A DNA stretch of 64,000 nucleotides from Paeniglutamicibacter psychrophenolicus (GCF_030812255.1 NZ_JAUSSH010000009.1:1-64000), one strand, 5' to 3'; counted from the first letter of the stretch, positions 44,220 to 53,075 are shown. The notes: a model not told the origin generated them from the sequence alone. A program made the numbers and translations.

Positions 44220-44777
44220 GTGATTGAGGAAATCCTCGTCGAGGCAGCCGAGAAGATGGACAGCACCATCGAGAACGCGAAGGAAGACTTCTCCGCAATC
44301 CGCACCGGCCGCGCCCACCCGGGAATGTACGCCAAGGTGATGGTCGACTACTACGGCACCCCGACCCCGCTGCAGCAGCTGGCATCGTTCGCGATCCCGG
44401 ACGCACGGACCATCTTGATCAGCCCCTACGACGTCTCCGCCCTGCGCGAGATCGAAAAGGCCCTGGGCGACTCCGAGGTCGGGGCCAACCCGTCCAACGA
44501 CGGCAAGACCATCCGCGTGATCATGCCGGTGCTGACCCAGGAACGCCGCAAGGAATACGTCAAGGTCGTGCGCGGCAAGGGCGAGGACGCCAAGGTCGCG
44601 CTGCGCAACGTGCGCCGCCGCGCCAAGGACGGCATCGACAAGCTGGTCAAGGACGGCGAGGTCGGCGAGGACGACGGCGCACGCGCCGAGAAGGAACTCG
44701 ACGCCCTGACCAAGTCCCACACCGACGGCATCGATGATTTGCTCAAGCGCAAGGAAACCGAGCTGCTGGAAGTCTAA
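44220..44777 (+). CDS. frr: Ribosome recycling factor
   Basis: 185 residues, GTG start after AAAGGAG. The RRF signature is clear in FSAIRTGRAHPGMYAKVMVD, PLQQLASFAIPDARTILISP and VRRRAKDGIDKLVKDGEVGE. It splits post-termination ribosomes together with EF-G. The stop overlaps the cdsA ATG by one base (TAATG), so the two are translationally linked. Confidence 0.97.
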   Translation: MIEEILVEAAEKMDSTIENAKEDFSAIRTGRAHPGMYAKVMVDYYGTPTPLQQLASFAIPDARTILISPYDVSALREIEKALGDSEVGANPSNDGKTIRVIMPVLTQERRKEYVKVVRGKGEDAKVALRNVRRRAKDGIDKLVKDGEVGEDDGARAEKELDALTKSHTDGIDDLLKRKETELLEV

Positions 44778-45709
44778 TGTCCAACCCCACCGAGCCGAGC
44801 GAGGGAGCCGCAGGGTCCCTTCCGGAGCCGTCGCCGGATTCCGGCGGGCTTGAACCAAGGACGCGGCGAAGCAGCAAGGCCACCGCCAAGAAGGCCTCGC
44901 GGGCCGGCCGGGACCTCCCGGCGGCCATCGTCGTGGGCCTGTTGCTGCTGGCCGTGGTGCTCACCGGGCTGTTCTGGCTGCCGCTGGCATTCGTCGCCAC
45001 GGTGGCGGCCTTCGGCGTCGTGGGCTGCTGGGAGGTTTCCCGTGCGCTGAACGGCACCGGTATCGACACCCCGCTGGTGCCGCTGGCCGTCGGCGGGATC
45101 GCCATGCCGTTCTCCGCATACTACGGGGGGCTCGAGGCCCTGGGCATGGCGTTCACTGCCAGTGCGCTGTTGGTGTTCCTCTGGCGGATCATCGAGGGCC
45201 CGGCCAAGTCCGTGGCCTCGATCACCGGCAGCCTGTTCGTGCTCTCCTGGGTTCCGCTGATGCTTTCATTCGCGGTGTTGCTGCTCAACGAACCGCGCGG
45301 GCACCTGCTGGTGACCACGATGCTGCTGCTGGTGGTCTCCAACGACACCTTCGGCTACCTCGTGGGCGTGCTCTTCGGCAAGCACCCGATGGCGCCGAAG
45401 ATCAGCCCGAAGAAGTCCTGGGAGGGCTTCGCCGGCTCGGTCGCCGGTGCCACGATCGTGGGCGTTGCCGCAGCGGTGTTCCTGCTGGACCTTCCCTGGT
45501 GGGTCGGGATCCCGCTGGCCGTGGCCACGGTTGCCGCGGCCACGGCGGGGGACCTGGCCGAATCCATGGTCAAGCGCGAACTGGGCATCAAGGACATGAG
45601 CAACATCCTGCCCGGGCACGGCGGGGTCATGGACCGGCTCGATTCGGTGGTCTTCGCGATCCCCGTGACGTATATCCTCACCATTTTGCTGATCCCCGGC
45701 GCGCTTTAG
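44777..45709 (+). CDS. cdsA: Phosphatidate cytidylyltransferase
   Basis: 310 residues. An N-terminal charged cytoplasmic region (~50 residues, KATAKKASRAGRD) precedes about eight membrane segments. The CDS signature S-x2-K/R-x4-K-D-x-(4-7)-PGHGG-x2-DR is readable in SMVKRELGIKDMSNILPGHG followed by GVMDRLDS near the C terminus. It makes CDP-diacylglycerol from phosphatidate and CTP, the precursor used by enzymes such as the CDP-alcohol phosphatidyltransferase at 35830. Confidence 0.96.
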   Translation: MSNPTEPSEGAAGSLPEPSPDSGGLEPRTRRSSKATAKKASRAGRDLPAAIVVGLLLLAVVLTGLFWLPLAFVATVAAFGVVGCWEVSRALNGTGIDTPLVPLAVGGIAMPFSAYYGGLEALGMAFTASALLVFLWRIIEGPAKSVASITGSLFVLSWVPLMLSFAVLLLNEPRGHLLVTTMLLLVVSNDTFGYLVGVLFGKHPMAPKISPKKSWEGFAGSVAGATIVGVAAAVFLLDLPWWVGIPLAVATVAAATAGDLAESMVKRELGIKDMSNILPGHGGVMDRLDSVVFAIPVTYILTILLIPGAL

Positions 45710-45838
45710 TCCCGTGGCCGCCCGCGCCTCCCTAAGATGGATGTGCAGGCAGGTGCAGCCCCGTCCGGGGCCGCGCGTCACCCGCAGCACCACAGTGCCG
45801 GTTCACCGGTACGCATTACCGAGATCAAGGAAAGAATT

Positions 45839-46423
45839 GTGAGTCAGGAAAAGGCACAGCCGGTCCCCGCCCCTTTTGAGCGCGTGGGGGAGAAGGAATT
45901 CGGTTACAACACCAAACAGGTGGATGTGTTCCTCGCCCGCGCCCGCGCCACGTTCAACGGCGACGGGGACGACGATTCGATTGTCACCAGCCACATGGTG
46001 CGCCGCACCGTCTTCCCGGCCCAGCGCGGCGGCTACAGCGCCCGCGAGGTCGACGGCGCCCTGGACCGCCTGGAGGACGTCTTCGCCCAGCGCGAACGCG
46101 ACGCCCTGATCCAGAGCAACGGAGAGGAAGCCTGGCTGCAGCAGGTCGGGCGGCTCTCGGCGATCCTGCGCGGGCGGCTGCACCGTTCCCCGGGCGAGCG
46201 TTTCCGCCGCCCCTCGCGAGCCAACGCGTCGAGCTACAACGTCCAGGACGTCGACAAGCTCTGCAGCCAGCTCATCGACTACTTCGAAAAAGACGTCCCG
46301 ATGAGCGTGGATGCGGTGCGCCGGGCGGAGTTCCGCCGGGCCGAGGGCGAGCACGGCTACGAGGAGTCGCAGGTCGATGCGTTCCTGGACCGCGTCGTGG
46401 AGCTCATGGCTTCGATCGACTAG
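45839..46423 (+). CDS. Protein with four DivIVA-like N-terminal motifs
   Basis: 194 residues from GTG 45839 after AAGGAAAG. Four copies of a short motif are visible: GYNTKQVDVFLARAR, GYSAREVDGALDRLEDVF, SYNVQDVDKLCSQLIDYF and GYEESQVDAFLDRVVELM. Each resembles the membrane-curvature-sensing N-terminal segment of DivIVA/Wag31, but no long coiled coil follows. The layout is typical of small DivIVA-domain proteins next to cdsA in Arthrobacter relatives. A role in polar or septal organisation is inferred. Confidence 0.82.
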   Translation: MSQEKAQPVPAPFERVGEKEFGYNTKQVDVFLARARATFNGDGDDDSIVTSHMVRRTVFPAQRGGYSAREVDGALDRLEDVFAQRERDALIQSNGEEAWLQQVGRLSAILRGRLHRSPGERFRRPSRANASSYNVQDVDKLCSQLIDYFEKDVPMSVDAVRRAEFRRAEGEHGYEESQVDAFLDRVVELMASID

Positions 46424-46446
46424 CCTCGGCGGACGCCGAAGGATTC

Positions 46447-46492
46447 AATGCGGTTGGCTTGGTGTCGAACACCGGGCCAGCCGCATTTTTTG
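46447..46492 (+). terminator. Terminator after DivIVA-motif gene
   Basis: AATGCGG-TTGGC pairs with GCCAG-CCGCATT, with a GGTGT/ACACC inner stem, followed by six T. Confidence 0.85.
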
Positions 46493-46556
46493 TGCCCAGG
46501 GGAGCGCCGCACCGACTGGAACGGCATGCTGCGGTGGCAGCTGGTCTCCTGGGCGG

Positions 46557-46775
46557 CTTGCCGGCGCGCCCGTGGCGGGACTGGTGTCCGGCTTCGTGCT
46601 GCCCGGCGTTGCCTTCGCCACCAACGTCGCCGTCGTCCTGTGCTTCCCGGCGGCGGCATATGCGCATATCAGGTCACGGTTCCCCAAGCGGGAATTCTGG
46701 CTGGACTGCCTCGGAATGCTCGCGTTGTCGCGTGCCGCCTTGCTGCTTTCGCACGCCTGGCGGGCCCAACGGGCC
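46557..46775 (+). pseudogene. Fragment of a small membrane protein
   Basis: One forward frame encodes VAGLVSGFVLPGVAFATNVA, VVLCFPAAAYAHIRSRF, then EFWLDCLGMLALSRAALLLS. This is a protein-like pattern of two hydrophobic segments and a basic loop, reminiscent of DoxX-like C termini. No start codon with ribosome-binding site precedes it, and the sequence after the last helix is not protein-like and runs antisense into the symporter gene. Probably an eroded gene. Family assignment is weak. Confidence 0.4.
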
Positions 46776-46831
46776 CGGTTTCCAGGTTCGTGGCGCGGGC
46801 ATGGAGCTGCGCCCGGGAGAACCGGATGCGT

Positions 46832-48316
46832 TCAGGGAAGCGGTTCCCCCAGCGCCTCGGGAACATGCAGCCGGGCCATGACCGCATTGATGCGCCCGGG
46901 CGCGCGGTGCCGGGTGAACAGGGACACCGTGATCATCACCAGGAAGGCCAGGGGCACGCACCAGGCGGCCGGCTGGGAGACCAGGGCGTGGAAGGAATCC
47001 GGTTCGTTGGGCAGCGCGGCCGCCAGCATCAGGGCCGACCCGCAGCCCAGGGCCCCGGCCACCATCCCGGAGATTGCCCCGGCCACGGTGAGGCCGCGCC
47101 ACCAGATGCCCAGCAGCAGCAGCGGGCAGATGGTCGAGGCGGTGAACGCGAAGACCGACCCGATGGCCCCGGCCAGCGCGAAGCTGGAAGTGCCCAGGGC
47201 CAACAGCAGCGGGACCGCGGTGGCGATCAGCGTGGAGATCCTGAAACCCCGCACCGTGCCGCGGAACAGGTCCTGGGAGATGGTCCCGGCCAGCGAGACC
47301 ACCAGCCCCGAGGAGGTGGAGAGGAACGCGGCGAACGCCCCGCCGATGATGATCGCGGTCAGTGCGTCCCCGGCCACCCCGCCCAGGATCCGACCGGGCA
47401 GCAGCAGCACCGTGGCGTCGGCGTTCCCGCTGGTGGCCAGCTCCGGGGTGTAGGCCCGGCCCAGGATGCCCAGCACCGTGGGGAAGAGGTAGAACATCGC
47501 CAGCAGGCCCAGCACGATCGCGGTGGTCTTGCGGGCCGAGGGCCCGTCGGGGTTGGTATAGAAGCGCACCAGCACGTGCGGCAGGCCCAGGGTGCCAAAG
47601 AGCAGGGCCACCAGCAACGAGATGTTGTAGTACAGCCCCCGGTTGGAGGAAGGGCCGGTGGCCGTATCGAAGACCGCCCCGTTGAGTGTGGCCGATTCCC
47701 CGTTCAGCCCCAGGTGCAGCAGCAGGAACACCGCCGGGATCGCCAGGGCGGCGAGCTTGAGCCAGTACTGGAAGGCCTGGACGAAGGTGATCGAGCGCAT
47801 CCCGCCGGCCAGCACCGTGAGGCACACGATCCCCATGACCAGCAACGAGCCCAGCCAGCCCGGCAGCCCGGTGCTGATGCCCAGGGTCAGCGAGGCGCCG
47901 TGCAGCTGCGGGACGATGTAGAGCCAGCAAATGACCACCACCAGGAAGCTGGTGAGCCGGCGCAGCTTCATCGAGCCGAAGCGGATCTGCGCGAAATCGG
48001 GGATCGTGTAGGCGCGCGAGCGGCGCAGCGGGGCGGCCACGAAGAGCAGCAGCATCAGGTACCCGGCGGTGTACCCGATGGGGAACCAGAGCCCGTCCTG
48101 CCCGGAGACCACGATCAGCCCGGCAATGCCCAAAAACGATGCGGCCGAGAGGTATTCCCCGCCGATGGCGCTGGCGTTCCACCAGGGCTTGACTGTGCGC
48201 GAGGCCACGTAGAAGTCCCCGGTGGTCCGGGAGAGCCGCAGCCCGTTGACGGCGATGAGCACGGTGGCCAGTGACACGAGCAGCACCGAGAGCAGGGCGA
48301 CGGCGGGATTGATCAT
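46832..48316 (-). CDS. Sodium:solute symporter (SSS family)
   Basis: 494 residues from ATG 48316, overlapping the preceding gene as ATGA. About 13 hydrophobic segments. SSS features: GDFYVASRTVKPWWNASAIG, GEYLSAASFLGIAGLIV, GLPHVLVRFYTNPDGPSARK and FAAFLSTSSGLVVSLAGTIS. It is close in pattern to the ActP-type acetate/monocarboxylate symporter at 51289 but shorter, and its substrate is probably a small carboxylate. Last gene of the histidine kinase-response regulator-small membrane protein-symporter operon. Confidence 0.88.
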   Translation of the reverse strand: MINPAVALLSVLLVSLATVLIAVNGLRLSRTTGDFYVASRTVKPWWNASAIGGEYLSAASFLGIAGLIVVSGQDGLWFPIGYTAGYLMLLLFVAAPLRRSRAYTIPDFAQIRFGSMKLRRLTSFLVVVICWLYIVPQLHGASLTLGISTGLPGWLGSLLVMGIVCLTVLAGGMRSITFVQAFQYWLKLAALAIPAVFLLLHLGLNGESATLNGAVFDTATGPSSNRGLYYNISLLVALLFGTLGLPHVLVRFYTNPDGPSARKTTAIVLGLLAMFYLFPTVLGILGRAYTPELATSGNADATVLLLPGRILGGVAGDALTAIIIGGAFAAFLSTSSGLVVSLAGTISQDLFRGTVRGFRISTLIATAVPLLLALGTSSFALAGAIGSVFAFTASTICPLLLLGIWWRGLTVAGAISGMVAGALGCGSALMLAAALPNEPDSFHALVSQPAAWCVPLAFLVMITVSLFTRHRAPGRINAVMARLHVPEALGEPLP

Positions 48317-48738
48317 GGCTTGGCGATGCTCCGGTACTTGGCCTCGTTGCGTGCGGCGGCCTTGTTGTAGAGGAACGCCGAGATCAGGATCAGCGGGTAG
48401 ACGCCCACGCCCAGGATCCACCAGGGCAGCGGGATGGTGGCCAGCCGGATGTTGTTGATTTCGGGCCAGGTGAACACCATCACGGCCAGGCCCACGAGCA
48501 GCAGCAGGAAGCCCAGGGCCACGGAGACCGCCAGGCGCAATTGCGAGCGGATCAGCGAATGGACGTAGAAGGTGTCGGCCGCATCGGGCGCCGAGCGGCG
48601 GGCGATGTTCAGCATGGTTCCGGCCGGGGCGCTGACCCGCACGCGGGTCCCGGTGGGCGGGGGCAGCATCCCGTCCGTCGGCGCCGGGACCGGCCCGCCG
48701 GCGGGCGGGGGAGGGGCGCCGGGGCCCGGCGAGGTCAC
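48313..48738 (-). CDS. Small two-segment membrane protein, symporter partner
   Basis: 141 residues from GTG 48738, overlapping the response-regulator stop as GTGA, and its own stop overlaps the symporter start as ATGA. A Pro/Gly-rich N terminus (~40 residues) precedes two hydrophobic helices (VALGFLLLLVGLAVMVFTW and WILGVGVYPLILISAFLY) and a basic tail. This is the layout of DUF485-type subunits that accompany SSS symporters, though the sequence is not a clear DUF485 match. Tight coupling suggests a stoichiometric partner. Confidence 0.78.
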   Translation of the reverse strand: MTSPGPGAPPPPAGGPVPAPTDGMLPPPTGTRVRVSAPAGTMLNIARRSAPDAADTFYVHSLIRSQLRLAVSVALGFLLLLVGLAVMVFTWPEINNIRLATIPLPWWILGVGVYPLILISAFLYNKAAARNEAKYRSIAKP

Positions 48739-49460
48739 AGCGGCCGGACGCGGTTCGCGGCCAGGCGCTCGCGCAGGTAGGGCAGGGCGCGGCGGGAGAC
48801 CGGAAGCTCGATCCCGCCGATGAGCACCGCGGCCTTGCCGGTGGCCAGCTTCACGGTGTCGATCTTGTCCATGGACACCAGATAGGAGCGGTGGATGCGG
48901 ACGTACCCGGCCGAGGCCCATTGCTGTTCGAGGTCGTTGAGCGGGACCCGGATCAGGTAGCTGGCGTCCTTGGTGTGCAGCCGGGCGTAGTCGCCCTGGG
49001 CCTGCACATAGCGGATTTCGTCGCGGCGGATCATCTTGGTGATCCCGCCCTGGTCCACGGTGACCACCTCGGGCTTGGCGGTGTCCTCCTCGACCAGCTC
49101 GCAGATGCGGCGGATCGATTCGGCCAAGCGCTCGGGGCGCACGGGCTTGAGCACGTAGTCCAGGGCGGCCAGCTCGAACGCCTCCAGGGCCTGGTCCTCG
49201 TCGGCTGTGACGAAGACGACCGCCGGGGGACGGGTGAAGCGGGAGATGACCCGGGCGATGTCCAGGCCGGACAGGGCGGGCATGTGGATGTCCAGGAAGA
49301 GCGCGTCGACCTCGAACTCCTCCAGGGCCTTCAGTGCCTCGGCACCGGAGCTGGCGCGGTGGATGGTGCCCACCCTCGAGTCGAGCGACAGCAGATACGC
49401 CAGCTCCGCAACGGCAGGCAATTCGTCGTCGGCCACGACCACATTAATCATGGATGACAT
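48735..49460 (-). CDS. LytTR-type DNA-binding response regulator
   Basis: 241 residues. Receiver domain with acidic pair in VVVADDELP, phospho-acceptor in LFLDIHMPALSG (D57 from this start) and the conserved Lys in YVLKPVRPERL. The LytTR DNA-binding domain (about 140-240) includes EIRYVQAQGDYARLHTKD and GYVRIHRSYLV. Two ATGs three codons apart compete as start (49460 and 49451). Pairs with the LytS-type kinase gene 38 bases upstream, and probably activates the adjacent symporter genes, as BtsR/YpdB-type regulators do in enterobacteria (inference). Confidence 0.9.
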   Translation of the reverse strand: MSSMINVVVADDELPAVAELAYLLSLDSRVGTIHRASSGAEALKALEEFEVDALFLDIHMPALSGLDIARVISRFTRPPAVVFVTADEDQALEAFELAALDYVLKPVRPERLAESIRRICELVEEDTAKPEVVTVDQGGITKMIRRDEIRYVQAQGDYARLHTKDASYLIRVPLNDLEQQWASAGYVRIHRSYLVSMDKIDTVKLATGKAAVLIGGIELPVSRRALPYLRERLAANRVRPL

Positions 49461-49498
49461 TTTACCCGGCCACGTGGACAAAGTGCTCTGGTGGCGCG

Positions 49499-50698
49499 CT
49501 AATGCGGGCTGAGGGCCGGGGCGCTGGGCTCCACGCCGGGACGGAACTTGGGGATGCGCATGGTGATCAACGTGCCGGCGCCCGGGGCGGTGTCGATGAC
49601 CAGCCCGTGGGCGTCCCCGTAGACCTGGCGCAGCCGCACGTCCACGTTGCGCAGCCCCACGTGGATGGATTCGGTGGTCCCGGCCAGCACGGAGGCGAGC
49701 GCCTCGGGGTCGATGCCGACCCCGTCGTCCTCCACGGTGATCAGCGCGTACTCCCCGGAATCGGAGGCGCTGATGGTGATGCGCCCGCCGCCGGGCTTGG
49801 ATTCCAGCCCGTGGCGCACCGCGTTTTCCACCAGCGGCTGCAGGGACAGGAACGGGATGGCGGTGGAAAGCACCTCCGGGGCAATGGCCAGGGAGACCTT
49901 GATGCGTTCGCCGAAGCGCGCCTTTTCCAGCAGCAGGTACCTGTCGATGGCGGTCAGTTCCTCGGCCAGCGTGGTGAAGTCCCCGTGCCGGCGGAAGGAG
50001 TAGCGGGTGAAGTCGGCGAACTCCACCACCAGCTCCCGGGCCCGGGCCGGATCGGTGATGATGAACGAGGCGATGGCGTTCAGCGAGTTGTAGATGAAGT
50101 GCGGGGAGATCTGGGCGCGCAGCGCGCGGACCTCGGCCTCCATGAGCAGCGCGCGGGAGGCATCCAGCTCGGCCAGGCCCACCTGGGCCGCGACCCAGGC
50201 GGCGACCTCGGCGACCGCGCGCACGAACCCGGCCCCGGCCCGCGGGATGTACGCGCACACCGTGCCCACCGGGGTTTCCCCGACCATGATCGGGGCGCAG
50301 ACCATGTCGAAGCCCTCGCAGCGCTTGACCTGGGTGCGGGTGGCGGACAATGCCGCGGCGGCAAGTTCCAGTGCCGCGGCGCTGCCGCGCTCCTCGGTGT
50401 CCGGAAGCGTGCCGTCCAGCGCGAGCACCGCGGAGGTGTCGGTGATGACCAGCGCCCGGGCGGCCAGCAGCGCGCGCAGGTGCCTGGAAGCGGTGGCCGC
50501 GCCCTCCGGGGTCAAGCCCTGCGCCAGGTGCGGGGCGGCGACCGAGACCCGGTGCAGCGTCTCGAAGGTGGCTTTTTCCGCATCCGTGCCCAGGTCGCGG
50601 GTGGAGCGGGCGATCTTGAATCCCAGGTAGCCCACCAGGGCGGCGCCGACCACGACGGTGGCGACAATCAGGGTCATCTGCAGTGCGGTGGAGAGCAT
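49499..50698 (-). CDS. LytS-type sensor histidine kinase
   Basis: 399 residues from ATG 50698. A single N-terminal membrane segment (LIVATVVVGAALVGYLGFKI) is followed by a GAF-like sensory domain (about 60-180), then the His_kinase motif QISPHFIYNSLNAIASF with the phospho-accepting His at residue 200, and a C-terminal ATPase (ENAVRHGLESKPGGGRI, VEDDGVGI). With one N-terminal helix and a GAF domain, the signal is probably intracellular or membrane-proximal, not the multi-pass 5TM-LYT type. First gene of a four-gene operon ending in a symporter. Confidence 0.9.
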   Translation of the reverse strand: MLSTALQMTLIVATVVVGAALVGYLGFKIARSTRDLGTDAEKATFETLHRVSVAAPHLAQGLTPEGAATASRHLRALLAARALVITDTSAVLALDGTLPDTEERGSAAALELAAAALSATRTQVKRCEGFDMVCAPIMVGETPVGTVCAYIPRAGAGFVRAVAEVAAWVAAQVGLAELDASRALLMEAEVRALRAQISPHFIYNSLNAIASFIITDPARARELVVEFADFTRYSFRRHGDFTTLAEELTAIDRYLLLEKARFGERIKVSLAIAPEVLSTAIPFLSLQPLVENAVRHGLESKPGGGRITISASDSGEYALITVEDDGVGIDPEALASVLAGTTESIHVGLRNVDVRLRQVYGDAHGLVIDTAPGAGTLITMRIPKFRPGVEPSAPALSPH

Positions 50699-50830
50699 GG
50701 GCACAAGCCTACGCGGGCAGGAAACGGGCATGCCGCTCGTCGCTGCGCGGCACCGCTTGGCGCATCCGGATGACCGCTTGGCGGTAGTTCCAGCCAACCC
50801 CCTTCCCGCGCGGTGTCCGCATGGCACACA

Positions 50831-50857
50831 GTGATCTCAGTCACCATGCCAGGTGAC
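50831..50857 (+). promoter_or_regulatory. CRP/GlxR-like site and palindrome upstream of DUF485-actP
   Basis: GTGA-N6-TCAC at 50831-50844 fits the half-site spacing of CRP/GlxR-type cAMP-receptor sites. It overlaps a second dyad, GTCACC-N6-GGTGAC, at 50840-50857. Both lie about 85-110 bases upstream of the DUF485 gene, in the region divergent from the histidine kinase. Carbon-source control of carboxylate uptake by a CRP-family regulator is plausible. Binding is inferred from the motif alone. Confidence 0.55.
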
Positions 50858-50940
50858 GCGCCTCTCAGGCCGGGATGAGCCGGTCCACCAAGCAGAAGGT
50901 TCCGCGCCTGGCGTCTGGATCCCTTTGAGAAGGAGGAATC

Positions 50941-51285
50941 ATGAGCACCACCGAAGAGTCTGATCTTGGAACCGGCATCGATTTCATGGCGGAACAGGAC
51001 TCGCAAGAGTTCAGGGAGCTGCGCAAGACCCATCGCAGCTTTGTTTTCCCGATGGCCGTTGTCTTCCTGTTGTGGTACTTCGCCTACGTGCTGTTGGCGG
51101 ACTACGCACACGAATTCATGTCCATCAAGGTGTGGGGCAACGTCAACGTCGGCATCCTGCTGGGCCTGCTGCAGTTCGTCTCCACCTTTGGCATCACCGC
51201 CGCCTACGTGTCCTACAGCAACAGGAAGCTCGACCCGAAGGCCACGGCGATCCGCCAGCGCCTCGAAGAACAGGAAGGGGAGTAG
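50941..51285 (+). CDS. DUF485 family membrane protein
   Basis: 114 residues. A charged N terminus (SQEFRELRKTHRSFVFP) leads into two membrane helices (MAVVFLLWYFAYVLLADYAH and VGILLGLLQFVSTFGITAAY) and a short charged tail, the standard DUF485 (YjcH-like) pattern. Such proteins are encoded directly upstream of ActP acetate symporters and probably assist them. GAAGGAGG sets the ATG start, and the actP gene follows after 3 bases. Confidence 0.93.
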   Translation: MSTTEESDLGTGIDFMAEQDSQEFRELRKTHRSFVFPMAVVFLLWYFAYVLLADYAHEFMSIKVWGNVNVGILLGLLQFVSTFGITAAYVSYSNRKLDPKATAIRQRLEEQEGE

Positions 51286-51288
51286 GCC

Positions 51289-52917
51289 ATGAACATCCTT
51301 TCCTCAACGCTCCTCGCCGCTGCCGGCGAATCGACCAAGGTCGGCAACCCGTGGGTCAACATCGGGATCTTCGGCCTCTTCGTGGGCATTACCCTGGTGG
51401 TGGTGCTCAAGGCCTCGAGCAACAACAAGACCGCCGCGGACTACTACGCCGGCGGCAGGTCCTTCACCGGCACCCAGAACGGCACCGCGATCGCCGGTGA
51501 CTACCTCTCGGCCGCATCGTTCCTGGGCATTGTCGGGGCCATCGCCATCAACGGATACGACGGCTTCCTCTACTCCATCGGCTTCCTGGTCGCCTGGCTG
51601 GTGGCCCTGCTGCTGGTCGCCGAGCTGCTGCGCAACACCGGCAAGTTCACCATGGCCGACGTGCTCTCCTTCCGCCTGAAGCAGCGCCCGGTGCGCATCG
51701 CCGCGGCGATCTCCACCCTCGCGGTCTGCGTCTTCTACCTGCTCGCGCAGATGGCCGGCGCCGGTGCACTGGTTTCCCTGCTCCTGGGCATCGACGGCAA
51801 GCTGGGGCAGTCCCTGGTCATCGTCGTGGTCGGCGCGCTGATGATCGTCTACGTGCTGATCGGCGGCATGAAGGGCACCACCTGGGTGCAGATCATCAAG
51901 GCCTGCCTGCTGATCGCCGGCGCCTTCATCATGACCATCATGGTGCTGGCCGCCTATGGCTTCAACTTCTCCACCCTGCTCGGTGCGGCGGTCGAGTCGG
52001 CCGGAACCCCTGACATCCTGAACCCGGGCCTGCAGTACGGCAAGTCCGAAACCTCGAAGATCGACTTCATCTCCCTGGCCCTGGCCCTGGTGCTCGGCAC
52101 CGCCGGCCTGCCGCACGTGTTGATGCGCTTCTACACCGTTCCCACCGCCAAGGAGGCCCGCCGCTCGGTGGTCTGGGCGATCTGGCTCATCGGCGGCTTC
52201 TACCTCTTCACCCTGGTGCTGGGCTACGGCGCAGGTGCCATGATCGGTGCCGAGAAGATCAAGGCCGCCCCGGGCGGCGTGAACTCCGCGGCCCCGCTGC
52301 TGGCCTTCGAACTCGGTGGCCCGCTGCTGCTGGGGTTGATCTCCGCGGTCGCCTTCGCCACGATCCTTGCGGTGGTGGCCGGGTTGACCATCACCGCCGC
52401 GGCATCCTTCGCCCACGACGTGTACTCCTCGGTCATCGCCAAGGGCAAGAGCACCCCGGCGAAGGAAATGAAGGTGGCCCGCCGCACGGTGGTTGTCATC
52501 GGCATCTTCGCGATCGTCGGCGGCATCGGCGCCCAGGGGCAGAACGTCGCCTTCCTGGTGGCGCTGGCCTTCGCGGTCGCCGCCTCGGCCAACCTGCCCA
52601 CCATCCTGTACTCGCTGTTCTGGAAGAAGTTCACCACCCAGGGCGCTGTCTGGTCCATGGTCGGCGGACTGGCCTCGGCCATCGTGCTGATCGTCTTCTC
52701 CCCGGTCATGTCGGGCCAGCCGACCTCCATGATCCCGGGTGCGGACTTCGCGCTCTTCCCGCTGGCCAACCCGGGCATCGTATCGATCCCGCTGGCCTTC
52801 GCACTGGGCTGGCTCGGCTCGGTCCTGGACAAGAACACCGAGGACCCGATCAAGTCCGCGGAAATGGAAGTACGCTCGCTCACCGGTGTCGGCGCCGAAA
52901 AGGCCGTCGACCACTAG
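51289..52917 (+). CDS. actP: Cation/acetate (monocarboxylate) symporter, ActP type
   Basis: 542 residues, about 13 membrane segments. SSS family: DYYAGGRSFTGTQNGTAIAG, DYLSAASFLGIVGAIAINGY, GTAGLPHVLMRFYTVPTAKE and FATILAVVAGLTITAAASFA. In the cation acetate symporter group, with MctC of corynebacteria (acetate, propionate, pyruvate) as the nearest characterised type by pattern. Substrate range is not fixed by sequence. Co-transcribed with DUF485 and located beside a LytS/LytTR pair that likely controls it. Confidence 0.9.
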   Translation: MNILSSTLLAAAGESTKVGNPWVNIGIFGLFVGITLVVVLKASSNNKTAADYYAGGRSFTGTQNGTAIAGDYLSAASFLGIVGAIAINGYDGFLYSIGFLVAWLVALLLVAELLRNTGKFTMADVLSFRLKQRPVRIAAAISTLAVCVFYLLAQMAGAGALVSLLLGIDGKLGQSLVIVVVGALMIVYVLIGGMKGTTWVQIIKACLLIAGAFIMTIMVLAAYGFNFSTLLGAAVESAGTPDILNPGLQYGKSETSKIDFISLALALVLGTAGLPHVLMRFYTVPTAKEARRSVVWAIWLIGGFYLFTLVLGYGAGAMIGAEKIKAAPGGVNSAAPLLAFELGGPLLLGLISAVAFATILAVVAGLTITAAASFAHDVYSSVIAKGKSTPAKEMKVARRTVVVIGIFAIVGGIGAQGQNVAFLVALAFAVAASANLPTILYSLFWKKFTTQGAVWSMVGGLASAIVLIVFSPVMSGQPTSMIPGADFALFPLANPGIVSIPLAFALGWLGSVLDKNTEDPIKSAEMEVRSLTGVGAEKAVDH

Positions 52918-52936
52918 CAGGCAGGCATTCCCCCGG

Positions 52937-53020
52937 GCGGGGGCGGGCAGCGGCCCGCCCCCGCCGAACCGCACAGGCGGTGTCGTTTCCTTCCACCATG
53001 GGGAACCGGCACCGCCTGTG
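52937..53020. terminator. Convergent terminators between actP and Lrp gene
   Basis: A GC stem (GGCGGGGGCGGG with CCCGCCCCCGCC, about 52937-52965) lies 20 bases after actP. A second dyad, CACAGGCGGTG (52972-52982) with CACCGCCTGTG (53010-53020), lies nearer the end of the minus-strand regulator gene. Together they serve the two convergent transcripts. Confidence 0.65.
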
Positions 53021-53075
53021 TCGTGCCCGGGGACTGTGCCGGGGAAACCTGCCCGAAGGTCCTTGGCGGAAAGGT

